Shown here: in pieces, positions 1-10,101 of the stretch
Position numbering within the stretch: the stretch's first letter is position 1
How the letters are laid out: each line of letters begins with the position of its first letter
From: Euzebyella saccharophila
Lineage (GTDB): Bacteria; Bacteroidota; Bacteroidia; Flavobacteriales; Flavobacteriaceae
Assembly: GCF_014855495.1 (NCBI RefSeq)
Contig: NZ_JACYFJ010000005.1
Location: 124,001 to 188,000 of the forward strand
Reading direction: 5' to 3'
Length of the DNA: 64,000 nucleotides
Program-made: the position numbers and the translations under genes
Notes under the pieces: model-generated
Seen by the model: the letters and a program-made list of their open reading frames with translations, nothing else
Told to the model about the DNA's origin: nothing
Database searches by the model: none

Positions 1-517
1 ATCCTATGCTTGCTGTGCTGAGAACATTTAGAAAGGAATTTAGAAAATTGGGGATGAACCCAATATCTAGCCTGTCTACCAATGTCTTTTCCAGTTCGCT
101 TTCTTGCAATATTTCGCCAACCACTTCGGGTGATGCGCCAATATATTCAGTAATTTCAACGTAAAGGGTGTTGATGTTTGCCTGTAGTTTATCTATATCC
201 AATAGGGCCAAGTTTTTACCTTGTTCAGAAATTAGTGGCACAAAAAGCGAAATGATGCCGGCCAATATGGCAACCATGAAAATCATGGTGAGGATAACGG
301 CCAGGGTGTTGGGTAGTTTAAGCTTTCGTCTCAAGAAAAGAACAATGGGTCTACCTATCAAAGCAATAACGGCTGCAATGGCCAAATACGCAATTACGGA
401 TTGAATTTGCCATAAAAAATAAAGTACTAGTACAACTCCCAAAATAATTCCTACGGCCCTTAAAATTCCTTGGGAAATCATTTTAGAATTTATTTTTCTC
501 TCTGGTGTCTTGCTCAT
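1..517 (-). CDS. AI-2E family transporter (PerM/YdiK-like), 3' part cut by the window edge
   Basis: The reverse strand from an ATG at 517 reads open to the window edge, giving the first 172 residues. After a short charged start (MSKTPERK) come hydrophobic segments at about 17-50 and 70-95, then a charged amphipathic stretch. This is the usual N-terminal layout of AI-2E/PerM-type membrane proteins, which normally have about 350 residues and 7-8 membrane helices, so about half is missing here. The family is named for autoinducer-2 export, but many members do something else and the substrate cannot be told. It lies 24 bp downstream of the DUF4159 gene and is probably cotranscribed with it. The family call is from recognition of the pattern only. 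Confidence 0.75.
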   Translation of the reverse strand, partial: MSKTPERKINSKMISQGILRAVGIILGVVLVLYFLWQIQSVIAYLAIAAVIALIGRPIVLFLRRKLKLPNTLAVILTMIFMVAILAGIISLFVPLISEQGKNLALLDIDKLQANINTLYVEITEYIGASPEVVGEILQESELEKTLVDRLDIGFIPNFLNSFLNVLSTASIG

Positions 518-541
518 CTTGTTTTTCGCTTTTACAGGCGG

Positions 542-1192
542 TTAGTTTTTAAAGACGTATGAAATGATATTTGCCCCCATTTGCAATGCCTTTTGTCTAA
601 CATCCTCTGGGTCATTATGAACAGATGGGTCTTCCCATCCATCACCTAAGTCACTTTCTGTTGTGAATAACAAAATCAACCTGTTTTCTTGAAAAATACC
701 CAGCGCTTGAGGACGTTTTCCGTCGTGCTCGTGAATTTTCGGTAATCCATTTGGGAATGGAAACGAACTATTGAAAATAGGGTGGTCTCGACCAATTTCT
801 TCTAACTCTTGGTTAGGGAAAACCTGTTGCAGCGCTTTTTTTAAATAAGGAGCCATTCCATAGTTGTCGTCTATATGCAAAAAGCCTCCCGAAAAAAGAT
901 AGTCCCTAAGGTTTGCAGCTTCTTCCTCCGAAAAAACTACATTGCCATGTCCCGTCATATGTAGAAAGGGGTATTGAAAAATAAGCGGACTTCCTACTTC
1001 AACGGTTTGAGGTTTTTCATCCAAAGCGGTTTGAATATTGGTATTGCAGAATTTTATAAGATTGGGAAGTGCGGTAGGGTTGGCATACCAATCACCACCG
1101 CCTTTGTACTTTAAAATAGCAACCTCCTGGGCTGTAAGAGTGAGAAAAGAAAAAGAGGTCAACAATAAGCTGATTAGCAATAGTTTTTTCAT
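542..1192 (-). CDS. DUF4159 domain secreted protein
   Basis: A 216-residue protein. It has a clear signal peptide (MKKLLL, hydrophobic core, predicted cleavage after LTAQ at about residue 22), so it is exported to the periplasm or cell surface. The rest fits the DUF4159 family: an early KYKGGGDWYANPTALPNL segment, a central HMTGHGNVVFSEEEAANL segment, and a GGFLHIDDNYG segment resembling the glutamine-amidotransferase-like fold. Its biochemical function is not known. It is the first gene after a 276-bp gap and has its own candidate promoter at 1221-1228. It is followed by the AI-2E-type transporter gene. Confidence 0.8.
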   Translation of the reverse strand: MKKLLLISLLLTSFSFLTLTAQEVAILKYKGGGDWYANPTALPNLIKFCNTNIQTALDEKPQTVEVGSPLIFQYPFLHMTGHGNVVFSEEEAANLRDYLFSGGFLHIDDNYGMAPYLKKALQQVFPNQELEEIGRDHPIFNSSFPFPNGLPKIHEHDGKRPQALGIFQENRLILLFTTESDLGDGWEDPSVHNDPEDVRQKALQMGANIISYVFKN

Positions 1193-1220
1193 AGTAGTTT
1201 GACCCTTTGGTTCAATAACT

Positions 1221-1228
1221 CAAATGTA
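1221..1228 (-). promoter_or_regulatory. Candidate -7 element (TACATTTG) for the DUF4159 gene
   Basis: On the reverse strand this reads TACATTTG, an exact match to the Bacteroidota -7 consensus TAnnTTTG, 29 bp before the DUF4159 start. No good TTG -33 element sits at the usual distance, so support is partial. The rest of the 1193-1468 gap shows only a short GAAAGT-AAT-ACTTTC inverted repeat (1392-1406) without a T-run. Confidence 0.4.
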
Positions 1229-1468
1229 TGAATAGTGTCTTTAAAAATCATCCTTCGAAATAAAACAATTAAAAAGCTTGGAACGCTATTTTTCAAATGA
1301 AACATTTTTTGCTGTACAGCTTTTAATACATCTGGGCTAGTGAATTTTTAATTTTAAAATTCTTATTGTGAGAATGTTAATTGCGGTCTTTGAAAGTAAT
1401 ACTTTCCGTTTGTATTGTCTTAATTCAAACTTAGTGATTTCAAGAAATAGGTTGGTTAAATTTGATTT

Positions 1469-2176
1469 TTAGCCATTATTGATGAGGTTGACCGTTGTGC
1501 AAGCGACCAAAGCCGCTGTCTCCGTTCTTAACCTACTATCCCCTAAGGAAACTGGCAAAAAGCCCCTTTCCTTGGCGCTTTTTATCTCCTGCGTACTAAA
1601 ATCCCCCTCAGGTCCAATTAAGATGGTGATATCTTTGTCCGGGGCCACTCTACGCTTGAGTTCAACTTTTTCGTCTTCCTCACAATGCGCGATAAATAAA
1701 AGCCCACTGTGTTCTTTTTTCAGGAAGTCGTTATAGCTAATGGCATCATTAAGTATTGGAAGGTAGGTGCGTAAACTTTGCTTCATAGCGGAAAGTAATA
1801 CCTTTTCCAAGCGTTCTTTTTTAACCGTTTTTCTTTCGGAGTGTTCACAAAAAATAGGGGTGATTTCATTGATACCTATTTCTGTGGCTTTTTCTAAAAA
1901 CCACTCAAATCGGTCATTGGTTTTGGTTGGTGCCACGGCCATATGGAACCAATGCATTTTTTGATGTTTTTTTTGTGCTTTGAGTACTTGTGCCTTGCAC
2001 CTTTTGGGTTCGGAAGAAATGATTTCCGTAGTGAACAGAAAGCCTTTACCGTTGGTTACCATTAGTTGGTCGCCAACCTTCTTTCGCAATACGCGTACTA
2101 TATGTTTGCTCTCTTCTTCGGGAAAAGTAAATTGACTAACACTTTGGTCTAATTGCGGATGGTAAAACAGCTGCAT
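1469..2176 (-). CDS. rsmE: 16S rRNA (uracil-1498-N3)-methyltransferase RsmE
   Basis: RsmE methylates N3 of U1498 in 16S rRNA using S-adenosylmethionine. The protein has 235 residues from the ATG at 2176 (MQLFYHPQ), the usual length. An ATG at 2284 would add 36 residues overlapping tsaD and not resembling the family, so the shorter start is preferred. The N-terminal PUA-like part has EEESKHIVRVLRKKVGD. The C-terminal SPOUT (knotted) methyltransferase part has the LIGPEGDFSTQEI loop and SLGDSRLRTETAA, which form the SAM site. It starts 13 bp after tsaD and is probably cotranscribed with it. Confidence 0.93.
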   Translation of the reverse strand: MQLFYHPQLDQSVSQFTFPEEESKHIVRVLRKKVGDQLMVTNGKGFLFTTEIISSEPKRCKAQVLKAQKKHQKMHWFHMAVAPTKTNDRFEWFLEKATEIGINEITPIFCEHSERKTVKKERLEKVLLSAMKQSLRTYLPILNDAISYNDFLKKEHSGLLFIAHCEEDEKVELKRRVAPDKDITILIGPEGDFSTQEIKSAKERGFLPVSLGDSRLRTETAALVACTTVNLINNG

Positions 2177-2189
2177 GGTTATAGGTTTA

Positions 2190-3233
2190 TCAAATGGGTT
2201 GCTCTGCTTGGGTGATAGTATATCTGGCCTTGGCGCTAACGGATGAATTGGTGAAATTGCCTTTTTCGTATTTGAGCTGGCCAACGATACCGATCATAGC
2301 GGCATTATCCGTACAATATTCAAATTTTGGAATAAAGGTTTTCCATCCTTTGTTTTTCTCGGCCATTTTTAGGGCTTCCCTAATGCCGGAATTTGCAGAA
2401 ACACCTCCTCCAATGGCAATTTGTTTTATGCCGGTTTCTTTGACGGCTTTTTTAAGCTTGTCCATCAGAATATTAATAATCGTAAATTGTATGGAGGCGC
2501 AAATATCCGCTATGTTCTCTTTTATGAAATTTGGGTTTTTGGCCGTTTCCTTTTGTATAAAATAAAGAATACTTGTTTTAAGGCCGCTAAAGCTAAAATT
2601 AAGACCTACTACCTTTGGTTTGGGAAAGGTAAAAGCTTTTGGGTTTCCTTCTCTGGCATATTTATCCACTAAAGGTCCGCCAGGGTAAGGTAGGCCCAAA
2701 ATCTTGGCACTTTTGTCAAAGGCCTCGCCCACGGCATCATCCAAGGTTTCACCTAAAATTTCCATATCAAAAAAATCCTTTACAAGAACCACTTGAGTGT
2801 GTCCTCCACTAATGGTCATGGCCAAAAATGGAAATTCGGGCATTTCATCATTTTGCCCCTCTATAAAATGCGCTAAAATATGGGCTTGCATATGGTTGAC
2901 TTCTATAAGCGGGATGTCTAATCCCAGTGCCAAGGATTTGGCAAACGAAGTACCTACCAATAAAGATCCCATTAATCCAGGTCCCCTTGTAAAAGCTATG
3001 GCAGATATTAGTTTTTTATCGATATTTGCCTTGTTCAAAGCCTGATGCACTACAGGTACAATATTCTGCTGGTGCGCTCTTGATGCAAGTTCAGGTACGA
3101 CACCTCCGTATTCCTCATGAATTTTTTGTGTAGCGGTTACATTACTAAGCACTTTTTTATTGCAAAGTACCGCCGCAGAAGTATCGTCACAAGAAGATTC
3201 AATGGCCAGAATATAAATTGATTTATTTTCCAT
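2190..3233 (-). CDS. tsaD: tRNA N6-adenosine threonylcarbamoyltransferase TsaD
   Basis: TsaD (Kae1/Gcp family) transfers the threonylcarbamoyl group from TC-AMP to A37 of ANN-decoding tRNAs, working with TsaB and TsaE. The 347-residue protein has the family hallmarks: an N-terminal ILAIESSCDDTSAA phosphate loop, GGVVPELASRAHQ, the metal ligands in HMQAH (H114, H118), the SGGHTQVV loop, and a C-terminal segment with CTDNAAMI containing the third metal ligand. Length is normal and no key residue is missing. It diverges from tamB across a gap of about 40 bp and precedes rsmE in a leftward operon. Confidence 0.96.
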   Translation of the reverse strand: MENKSIYILAIESSCDDTSAAVLCNKKVLSNVTATQKIHEEYGGVVPELASRAHQQNIVPVVHQALNKANIDKKLISAIAFTRGPGLMGSLLVGTSFAKSLALGLDIPLIEVNHMQAHILAHFIEGQNDEMPEFPFLAMTISGGHTQVVLVKDFFDMEILGETLDDAVGEAFDKSAKILGLPYPGGPLVDKYAREGNPKAFTFPKPKVVGLNFSFSGLKTSILYFIQKETAKNPNFIKENIADICASIQFTIINILMDKLKKAVKETGIKQIAIGGGVSANSGIREALKMAEKNKGWKTFIPKFEYCTDNAAMIGIVGQLKYEKGNFTNSSVSAKARYTITQAEQPI

Positions 3234-3272
3234 TTAGTTTGGAATAATAGTTGAAAGGCAAAGGTAAAACAT

Positions 3273-6200
3273 ATTGACCCTATCAAAAAACTAAGAAAAA
3301 TACTGGTTAGGACCCTTTTGGTGCTTCTTGTTATCTGTGTCCTGGGTACGCTGGTTCTTTCTTTGCCCATCGTTCAGACTAGGTTTGCACAGTATGCCAC
3401 AAATACGCTTAACAAAGATTTTGACGTAAATATTACCATTGAAAAATTGCGAATTTCCCTAATAACATGGGATACCAATTTGCAAGGTGTCTTTATTGAG
3501 GATTACAAGAAAGATACGCTTTTTCATATTGATAGGTTAACAACTTCGGTGCTTAGTATGCGTAATTTAACCAAAGGTCGTCTAGAATTTGGTGATATTG
3601 CTATTGACCGGTTAGACTTTAAGCTAAAAACTTACAAGGATGACAAGAACACCAATCTTGAAGTTTTCATAGATAAATTGGACGATGGTAAGCCCAGAAA
3701 ACCTGGTACTGATCCATTTTATTTCTCTTCCTCACATATTGATATAGCAAATAGCAATTTTAGGTTGTTGGATGAAAACTTTGAAACAGAGGAAATCCTG
3801 AATTTTAGTAACCTGAACATTGTTGCGGATGATTTCTTGATTTTGGGACCGGAGGTTAGTGTTGGCATCAATGATATGTCATTTGCAAGCCAAAGAGGTA
3901 TTGATGTAGCTCACATGGCCACGGATTTTAAATATACCAAGCAGCGAATGAGTTTTGATTCACTCTTAATTAAAACTTCGGGTTCACATCTGAAAGGACA
4001 GTTGGAATTTAATTATGAGCGAAAAGACTTTGCAGATTTCTTGAACAAGGTGAAAGTTGATGCAGAGTTTGAAGAATCTGCCCTTGCCTTTGATGAAATT
4101 AATATGCTGTACAACCAATTTGGGAGCGGTAAAGAGGTAAATTTTTCTACACGGGTTAGCGGCGTTCTAAATAATCTAAACACGGAAGAACTCTTTCTTC
4201 AATCTGATAATACGGGTATAAGAGGAGATTTTAATTTTAGGAACCTTTTTACACGGTCCAAGCCATTTGTGATGATGGCGAGCATGAAAAATGTAACTTC
4301 CAGTTATTATGAATTAAGATCGCTAATGCCCAACATATTGGGGAAATCCTTGCCGTCTTCCTTTCAAAAATTAGGTCAATTCACCATTCGTGGCGATGCC
4401 ACAATTACCGAAACTTCTATTGATGCCAAAGTAAATTTAAATACGGCCATTGGAAGTAGTTATGCAGACCTGCAGCTCACCAATGTAAATAATATTGATA
4501 ATGCCACCTACAATGGGTTTGTAAGCTTGATCGATTTTGATTTGGGTGAATTTGTGGAAAACAAGCGTCTAGGCAAAACCAGTTTGGATTTTAATGTAGA
4601 AGGACAGGGCTTTGTACAAGAGACCTTGAATACGGAGGTGATTGGAGAGGTATACTCGGTGAACTTCAATAATTATGACTACAGTAATATCAAGGTTAGT
4701 GGTATCCTCAAGGAACAATTATTTGATGGTACGCTGTTAAGTAATGATGAAAATCTAAAATTCAGTTTTAAAGGGTTGGCAGATTTTGGAGAGGACCGGA
4801 ATGATTTCAACTTCATTGCGTCCGTGGATTATGCAGATTTGAACAAACTCAACTTTATAAATGATAGTATTTCCATTTTCAAAGGAAATGTGAATATGAA
4901 CATCACAGGAAATACACTTGATAACTTGGTAGGGGATGTCAATTTTACCAAAACTGTTTTCCAAAATCAGAATGACACTTATTATTTTGAGGATTTTAAG
5001 GTTTCTTCAAAGTTTGAAAGCGATACTACACGCGTGATAGATATCAACTCACCGGACATTATCACTGGATATATGAAGGGCAATTTTCGTGTTAAGGAGT
5101 TGGGTAGGCTGGTACAAAACTCTTTGGGTAGTATCTACACCAATTATAGGCCTTTTACCATTTCCGAAGGGCAGACCTTGGCATTCAACTTTAAAATATA
5201 TAACAAGATTGTAGATGTTTTCTTTCCGGAAGTTCGGTTTGACCCAAACACTTTTATCCGCGGAAATATCGTTGCTGATGATGGCGACTTTAAACTTAAT
5301 TTTAAATCACCAAGCATTGTGGCCTATGGCAATGAGGCGGATAGTATTGATGTGAAGATAGACAACAAAAATCCTCTTTTTAATACGTTTGTCTCCGTGG
5401 GGGACTTAAGGACCAGTTATTATGATGTTCAGGATTTTAAGCTCATTAACACAACGCTAAAGGACACCTTGTTTTTCCGTACGGAATTTAAGGGAGGTAG
5501 TAATTTCAATGACAGCTACAATCTCAATTTCTACCATACTTTTAACAAAGAGAATAAATCGGTCATCGGGCTCAAAACCTCAGATGTCAGTTTTAAGGGC
5601 AATACATGGGTGTTGAACAAAGAAGGTAATGATAAAAATAAGGTAATCATTAACCGCACTTTGGATAGTATCAATATTGAGGAAATTGTCATGAACAATA
5701 GCGAGGAAGAGCAAATAAGGCTTCGCGGTGAATTGGCGGACTCTACGTACAAAGATCTGCAGCTTCAATTTAAAATTGTTTCCCTCAACAAGATTACACC
5801 GGCCATAGATAGTCTTAAATTACAGGGCGAGGTAAATGGAACCTTAAATATTCTCCAAAGGGATAATGTTTATCTGCCCTCTTCCAATTTAGGAGTGGAG
5901 GATTTTTCCATAAATGATATTCGGTTAGGGGATCTTTCCTTGGGTATTGTCGGTAATAAGGATTTAACGGATTTCGTAGTCAATTCTCAGATAACCGATC
6001 AAGGTAGGGAGAAACTGGGTATTGTTGGGAATATCTTGAATCAGGGCGATATGCCCGAGGCCAAGCTTTTGGTGAATTTTGAAGATTTTGATCTTGAGCC
6101 TTTCGCTCCCTTGGGCGAGGATATTATTAGTAATATTAGAGGGGATGTAAGCGGAAATGCGCGTATAGACGGCCCTGTGGACAATCCCGAGTTTAGTGGT

Positions 6201-7760
6201 ATCCTTACCTTGGATAATGCCGGTATTGGTATACCCTATCTTAATGTGGATTATAATTTTGCACAGAATTCCAGGGTTAATTTAACCAAGCAAACATTCG
6301 ATTTTGATAATATTAGGGTGACCGATGTTGCTAAAAATACCAAAGCCACCCTTGATGGAACCATCAGTCATTCGTATTTTGATGATTGGATACTTGATTT
6401 AAATGTTGATACCAACGACAATAGACTTCTTATTTTAAATACGGATTTTGAGGAAGAGGTCTTATACTATGGTACAGGGTTCCTAAATGGGAAGGGCAGG
6501 ATTTTTGGGCCTACCAATGCACTGAATATTAATGTGGAGGGAAGTACGGCTCCCGGTACTTCTTTAAAAATTCCCTTAAGCGATGTGGCTACCATAGGGG
6601 ATTATTCCTTTATAAACTTTGTTGAAAAGAACGGTCATAACAAAATAGAAGAGACCAGGGTTTTGGATGAATTTCAAGGGTTGGAATTAACATTTGACCT
6701 TGATGTTACCCCTGATGCCGAAGTAGAAATTGTAACCGATACCAGAACAGGTAGTTCCTTAAGAGGTAGTGGAGTAGGTATTCTTTTAATTCGGATCAAT
6801 ACGCGAGGTGCCTTTGAGATGTACGGAGATTTTGTTGTGGTAAACGGCCAATACAATTATAAATTTGGAGGAGTAATCAACAAAACATTTCAAGTAAAAC
6901 CAGGGGGAACCATTGTTTGGGATCGTGAGCCCTTAAAAGCTACATTGGATCTGGAAGCGGTGTATTCCCTAAATGCCAATCCCGCACCTTTATTGGACAA
7001 TCCGGGTTATACCAGAAGACTTCCAACAGAAGTAGTCATCAAGCTCACAGATGACCTTGAAAGTCCGGATATTGAATTTAATATAGATTTTCCCGGTACC
7101 AACTCCATCATCAAATCGGAGTTGGAATACCGTCTACAGGATCCTACCGTAGAGGAACAAAATGCTCTTGTTCTTTTGGCTCAAGGTTCATTTGTTAATG
7201 ACCAGACAGGTATTAACCAACAGGCGGTGACCGGTAATTTATTGCAATCGGCTTCAGGATTGTTGAATCAGGTATTGGGAGATAATGATAATTTTAATTT
7301 AGGGCTATCCTATGAGCAGGGGGTTTTGGACCGTAATGCGGACTTTCAAACAGAGAACCGGATTGGATTTACAGTATCTACACAAATAAGTGATCGCGTT
7401 CTCTTCAATGGAAAGGTAGGGGTGCCTATTGGTGGTACAACGGAAACCGTGGTGGCCGGGGATTTTGAAATTCAGTTACTGCTGAATGAAGAAGGAACCT
7501 TAAGTGCTAAGTTCTTTAATAGGGAAAGCGAAATCCAGGATTATTTGGCAGATAGGTTTGGCTACACCCAAGGAGTGGGTCTTCAATACGAAGTAGACTT
7601 TAATAGTTTTCGTCAGTTATTTCGTTCCATACTTAAAAGGGAAAACAATCAAACTCCCGACAAAGAAAAACTACCTTCACCAGAATCCACGCCTACTGCG
7701 GTAATGGGGCGTGATAGTTTACTGCGGTTCTATCCCAAGGATAAAAGGCTTAAAAAGTAA
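3273..7760 (+). CDS. tamB: Translocation and assembly module TamB-like protein
   Basis: A 1480-1495-residue inner-membrane-anchored periplasmic protein of the TamB (DUF490) family. The family forms a long hydrophobic groove bridging inner and outer membranes and is linked to outer-membrane protein assembly and phospholipid transport. It has one N-terminal membrane helix, then a long array of beta-rich repeats; the conserved DUF490 region occupies roughly the last 450 residues and includes GDFVVVNGQYNYKFGG and the LAQGSF segment. The start is unusual. The nearest in-frame stop is at 3252-3254 and no ATG follows before the helix. ATT at 3273 would restore a positively charged DPIKKLRKILVRT leader; TTG at 3318 is the conservative alternative but trims that leader. 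It diverges from tsaD. Confidence 0.85.
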   Translation: MDPIKKLRKILVRTLLVLLVICVLGTLVLSLPIVQTRFAQYATNTLNKDFDVNITIEKLRISLITWDTNLQGVFIEDYKKDTLFHIDRLTTSVLSMRNLTKGRLEFGDIAIDRLDFKLKTYKDDKNTNLEVFIDKLDDGKPRKPGTDPFYFSSSHIDIANSNFRLLDENFETEEILNFSNLNIVADDFLILGPEVSVGINDMSFASQRGIDVAHMATDFKYTKQRMSFDSLLIKTSGSHLKGQLEFNYERKDFADFLNKVKVDAEFEESALAFDEINMLYNQFGSGKEVNFSTRVSGVLNNLNTEELFLQSDNTGIRGDFNFRNLFTRSKPFVMMASMKNVTSSYYELRSLMPNILGKSLPSSFQKLGQFTIRGDATITETSIDAKVNLNTAIGSSYADLQLTNVNNIDNATYNGFVSLIDFDLGEFVENKRLGKTSLDFNVEGQGFVQETLNTEVIGEVYSVNFNNYDYSNIKVSGILKEQLFDGTLLSNDENLKFSFKGLADFGEDRNDFNFIASVDYADLNKLNFINDSISIFKGNVNMNITGNTLDNLVGDVNFTKTVFQNQNDTYYFEDFKVSSKFESDTTRVIDINSPDIITGYMKGNFRVKELGRLVQNSLGSIYTNYRPFTISEGQTLAFNFKIYNKIVDVFFPEVRFDPNTFIRGNIVADDGDFKLNFKSPSIVAYGNEADSIDVKIDNKNPLFNTFVSVGDLRTSYYDVQDFKLINTTLKDTLFFRTEFKGGSNFNDSYNLNFYHTFNKENKSVIGLKTSDVSFKGNTWVLNKEGNDKNKVIINRTLDSINIEEIVMNNSEEEQIRLRGELADSTYKDLQLQFKIVSLNKITPAIDSLKLQGEVNGTLNILQRDNVYLPSSNLGVEDFSINDIRLGDLSLGIVGNKDLTDFVVNSQITDQGREKLGIVGNILNQGDMPEAKLLVNFEDFDLEPFAPLGEDIISNIRGDVSGNARIDGPVDNPEFSGILTLDNAGIGIPYLNVDYNFAQNSRVNLTKQTFDFDNIRVTDVAKNTKATLDGTISHSYFDDWILDLNVDTNDNRLLILNTDFEEEVLYYGTGFLNGKGRIFGPTNALNINVEGSTAPGTSLKIPLSDVATIGDYSFINFVEKNGHNKIEETRVLDEFQGLELTFDLDVTPDAEVEIVTDTRTGSSLRGSGVGILLIRINTRGAFEMYGDFVVVNGQYNYKFGGVINKTFQVKPGGTIVWDREPLKATLDLEAVYSLNANPAPLLDNPGYTRRLPTEVVIKLTDDLESPDIEFNIDFPGTNSIIKSELEYRLQDPTVEEQNALVLLAQGSFVNDQTGINQQAVTGNLLQSASGLLNQVLGDNDNFNLGLSYEQGVLDRNADFQTENRIGFTVSTQISDRVLFNGKVGVPIGGTTETVVAGDFEIQLLLNEEGTLSAKFFNRESEIQDYLADRFGYTQGVGLQYEVDFNSFRQLFRSILKRENNQTPDKEKLPSPESTPTAVMGRDSLLRFYPKDKRLKK

Positions 7761-7943
7761 TTTTATTAGCTTTCTTGCGACTAAGTAATTGTAGCCCTTT
7801 AACTGAGTATTTAAGGCTTTTTGGGAATGTTCTAACTACAAATTCTTAAAAATTAGACCATTTGGGGAGTGTTCAAGAAAGAAATTTAGGATTGCGTGGC
7901 AGAAAGTGTGAAGTTTACAACGATTTCGTAACAATCTTTGACA

Positions 7944-7985
7944 TAAATTTGATATAGATCTGTCTGCAAGTTTCAAATAAGTTTG
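7944..7985 (+). promoter_or_regulatory. Two candidate -7 elements upstream of pfkA
   Basis: TAAATTTG (7944-7951) and TAAGTTTG (7978-7985) both match the Bacteroidota TAnnTTTG consensus exactly, 60 and 26 bp before the pfkA ATG. Neither has a TTG at the ideal 17-23 nt distance. One or both may drive the pfkA-gapA-kinase run. The rest of the 7761-8011 gap shows no gene and no clear tamB terminator. Confidence 0.45.
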
Positions 7986-8011
7986 TTATTATTGCAACTT
8001 AGTTTTTTTTA

Positions 8012-8998
8012 ATGATTTCAGAGATAAAAAAGATAGGCGTTTTAACGTCTGGAGGCGATTCTCCGGGCATGAATGCGGCCATCAGATCGGTGGTGAGAAC
8101 TTGTGCCTACATGAAGGTAGATTGTGTTGGAATCTACAGAGGGTATCAAGGAATGATTGAGGGCGATTTTAAGCCTATGGACGCAAGGAGCGTCAATAAT
8201 ATTATCAATAAGGGCGGAACCATATTAAAATCTGCTCGTTGTGATGATTTTAGAACTCCCGAAGGGCGTAAAAAAGCATACGAACAACTAAAAGCCGAAG
8301 GTATTGATGCCTTCGTAGTGATTGGTGGAGACGGAAGTTTTACCGGAGCCATGGTCTTTGGTCAAGAATACCACTTTCCAATTATAGGTATACCGGGTAC
8401 TATTGATAACGATATTTTTGGTACTTCCAATACGGTGGGGTATGATACTGCCATGAATACGGTAGTTGAGGTGATTGATAAAATCCGCGATACCGCAAGT
8501 TCCCATAACAGACTCTTTTTTGTAGAGGTTATGGGTAGGGATGTGGGTCATATTGCTTTGAATACAGGTGTTGGAGCAGGTGCAGAGGAGATTTTGATTC
8601 CTGAACACAACAGAGGGCTGGAAAGGCTATTGGAGTCCTTGAAGCGTAGCAAGAAATCAGGTAAGTCTTCCAGTATAGTGGTTGTAGCCGAAGGTGATAA
8701 GACCGGAAAGAGCGTTTTTGAACTTAAGGAATATGTAGAAAAGCACTTACCTATTTATGACGTGCGTGTATCCGTGTTAGGGCATATGCAGCGTGGTGGA
8801 GCTCCTTCTTGTTATGACAGGGTCTTGGCAAGTAGAATGGGTGTTAAGGCGGTTGAAAGCCTATTAGAGGGCCAAACCAATTTTATGGTTGGTGTTCAGA
8901 ACAACAAAATTATATTGACCCCGATTAGCAAAGCTATTAAGGGTCATACAAAAATAGATAAGGAACTTATTAGAGTTTCTGAAATAATGACAACGTAA
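8012..8998 (+). CDS. pfkA: ATP-dependent 6-phosphofructokinase
   Basis: This enzyme phosphorylates fructose-6-phosphate to fructose-1,6-bisphosphate, the committing step of glycolysis. The 328-residue protein has the N-terminal GVLTSGGDSPGMNAA phosphate-binding segment, GGDGS at 105-109 and the catalytic PGTIDND segment (Asp132 as base). The Gly in GGDGS and the Gly in PGT are the residues expected for ATP use; pyrophosphate-dependent enzymes usually carry Asp and Lys there. MGRDVGHIA and HMQRGG segments for substrate binding are present. gapA follows 22 bp later, so the two glycolytic genes are likely cotranscribed. Confidence 0.95.
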   Translation: MISEIKKIGVLTSGGDSPGMNAAIRSVVRTCAYMKVDCVGIYRGYQGMIEGDFKPMDARSVNNIINKGGTILKSARCDDFRTPEGRKKAYEQLKAEGIDAFVVIGGDGSFTGAMVFGQEYHFPIIGIPGTIDNDIFGTSNTVGYDTAMNTVVEVIDKIRDTASSHNRLFFVEVMGRDVGHIALNTGVGAGAEEILIPEHNRGLERLLESLKRSKKSGKSSSIVVVAEGDKTGKSVFELKEYVEKHLPIYDVRVSVLGHMQRGGAPSCYDRVLASRMGVKAVESLLEGQTNFMVGVQNNKIILTPISKAIKGHTKIDKELIRVSEIMTT

Positions 8999-9008
8999 TT
9001 AATTCTAA

Positions 9009-10022
<1,014 letters not shown>

Positions 10023-10101
10023 TATTTAATGTATTTGCTATGGAATCCTGAAAGTGGGCGAAATTTGCTTATTTTCAGGATTTCTTTTTTAAACGGTTTA
10101 T

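Noticed and set aside
2177-2284. A longer RsmE start at 2284
   Set aside because: The added 36 residues overlap tsaD and do not resemble RsmE; MQLFYHPQ at 2176 is the family-typical start.
3137-3370. A leftward open frame across the tsaD-tamB junction (77 codons)
   Set aside because: It overlaps both well-supported genes and shows no protein family features.
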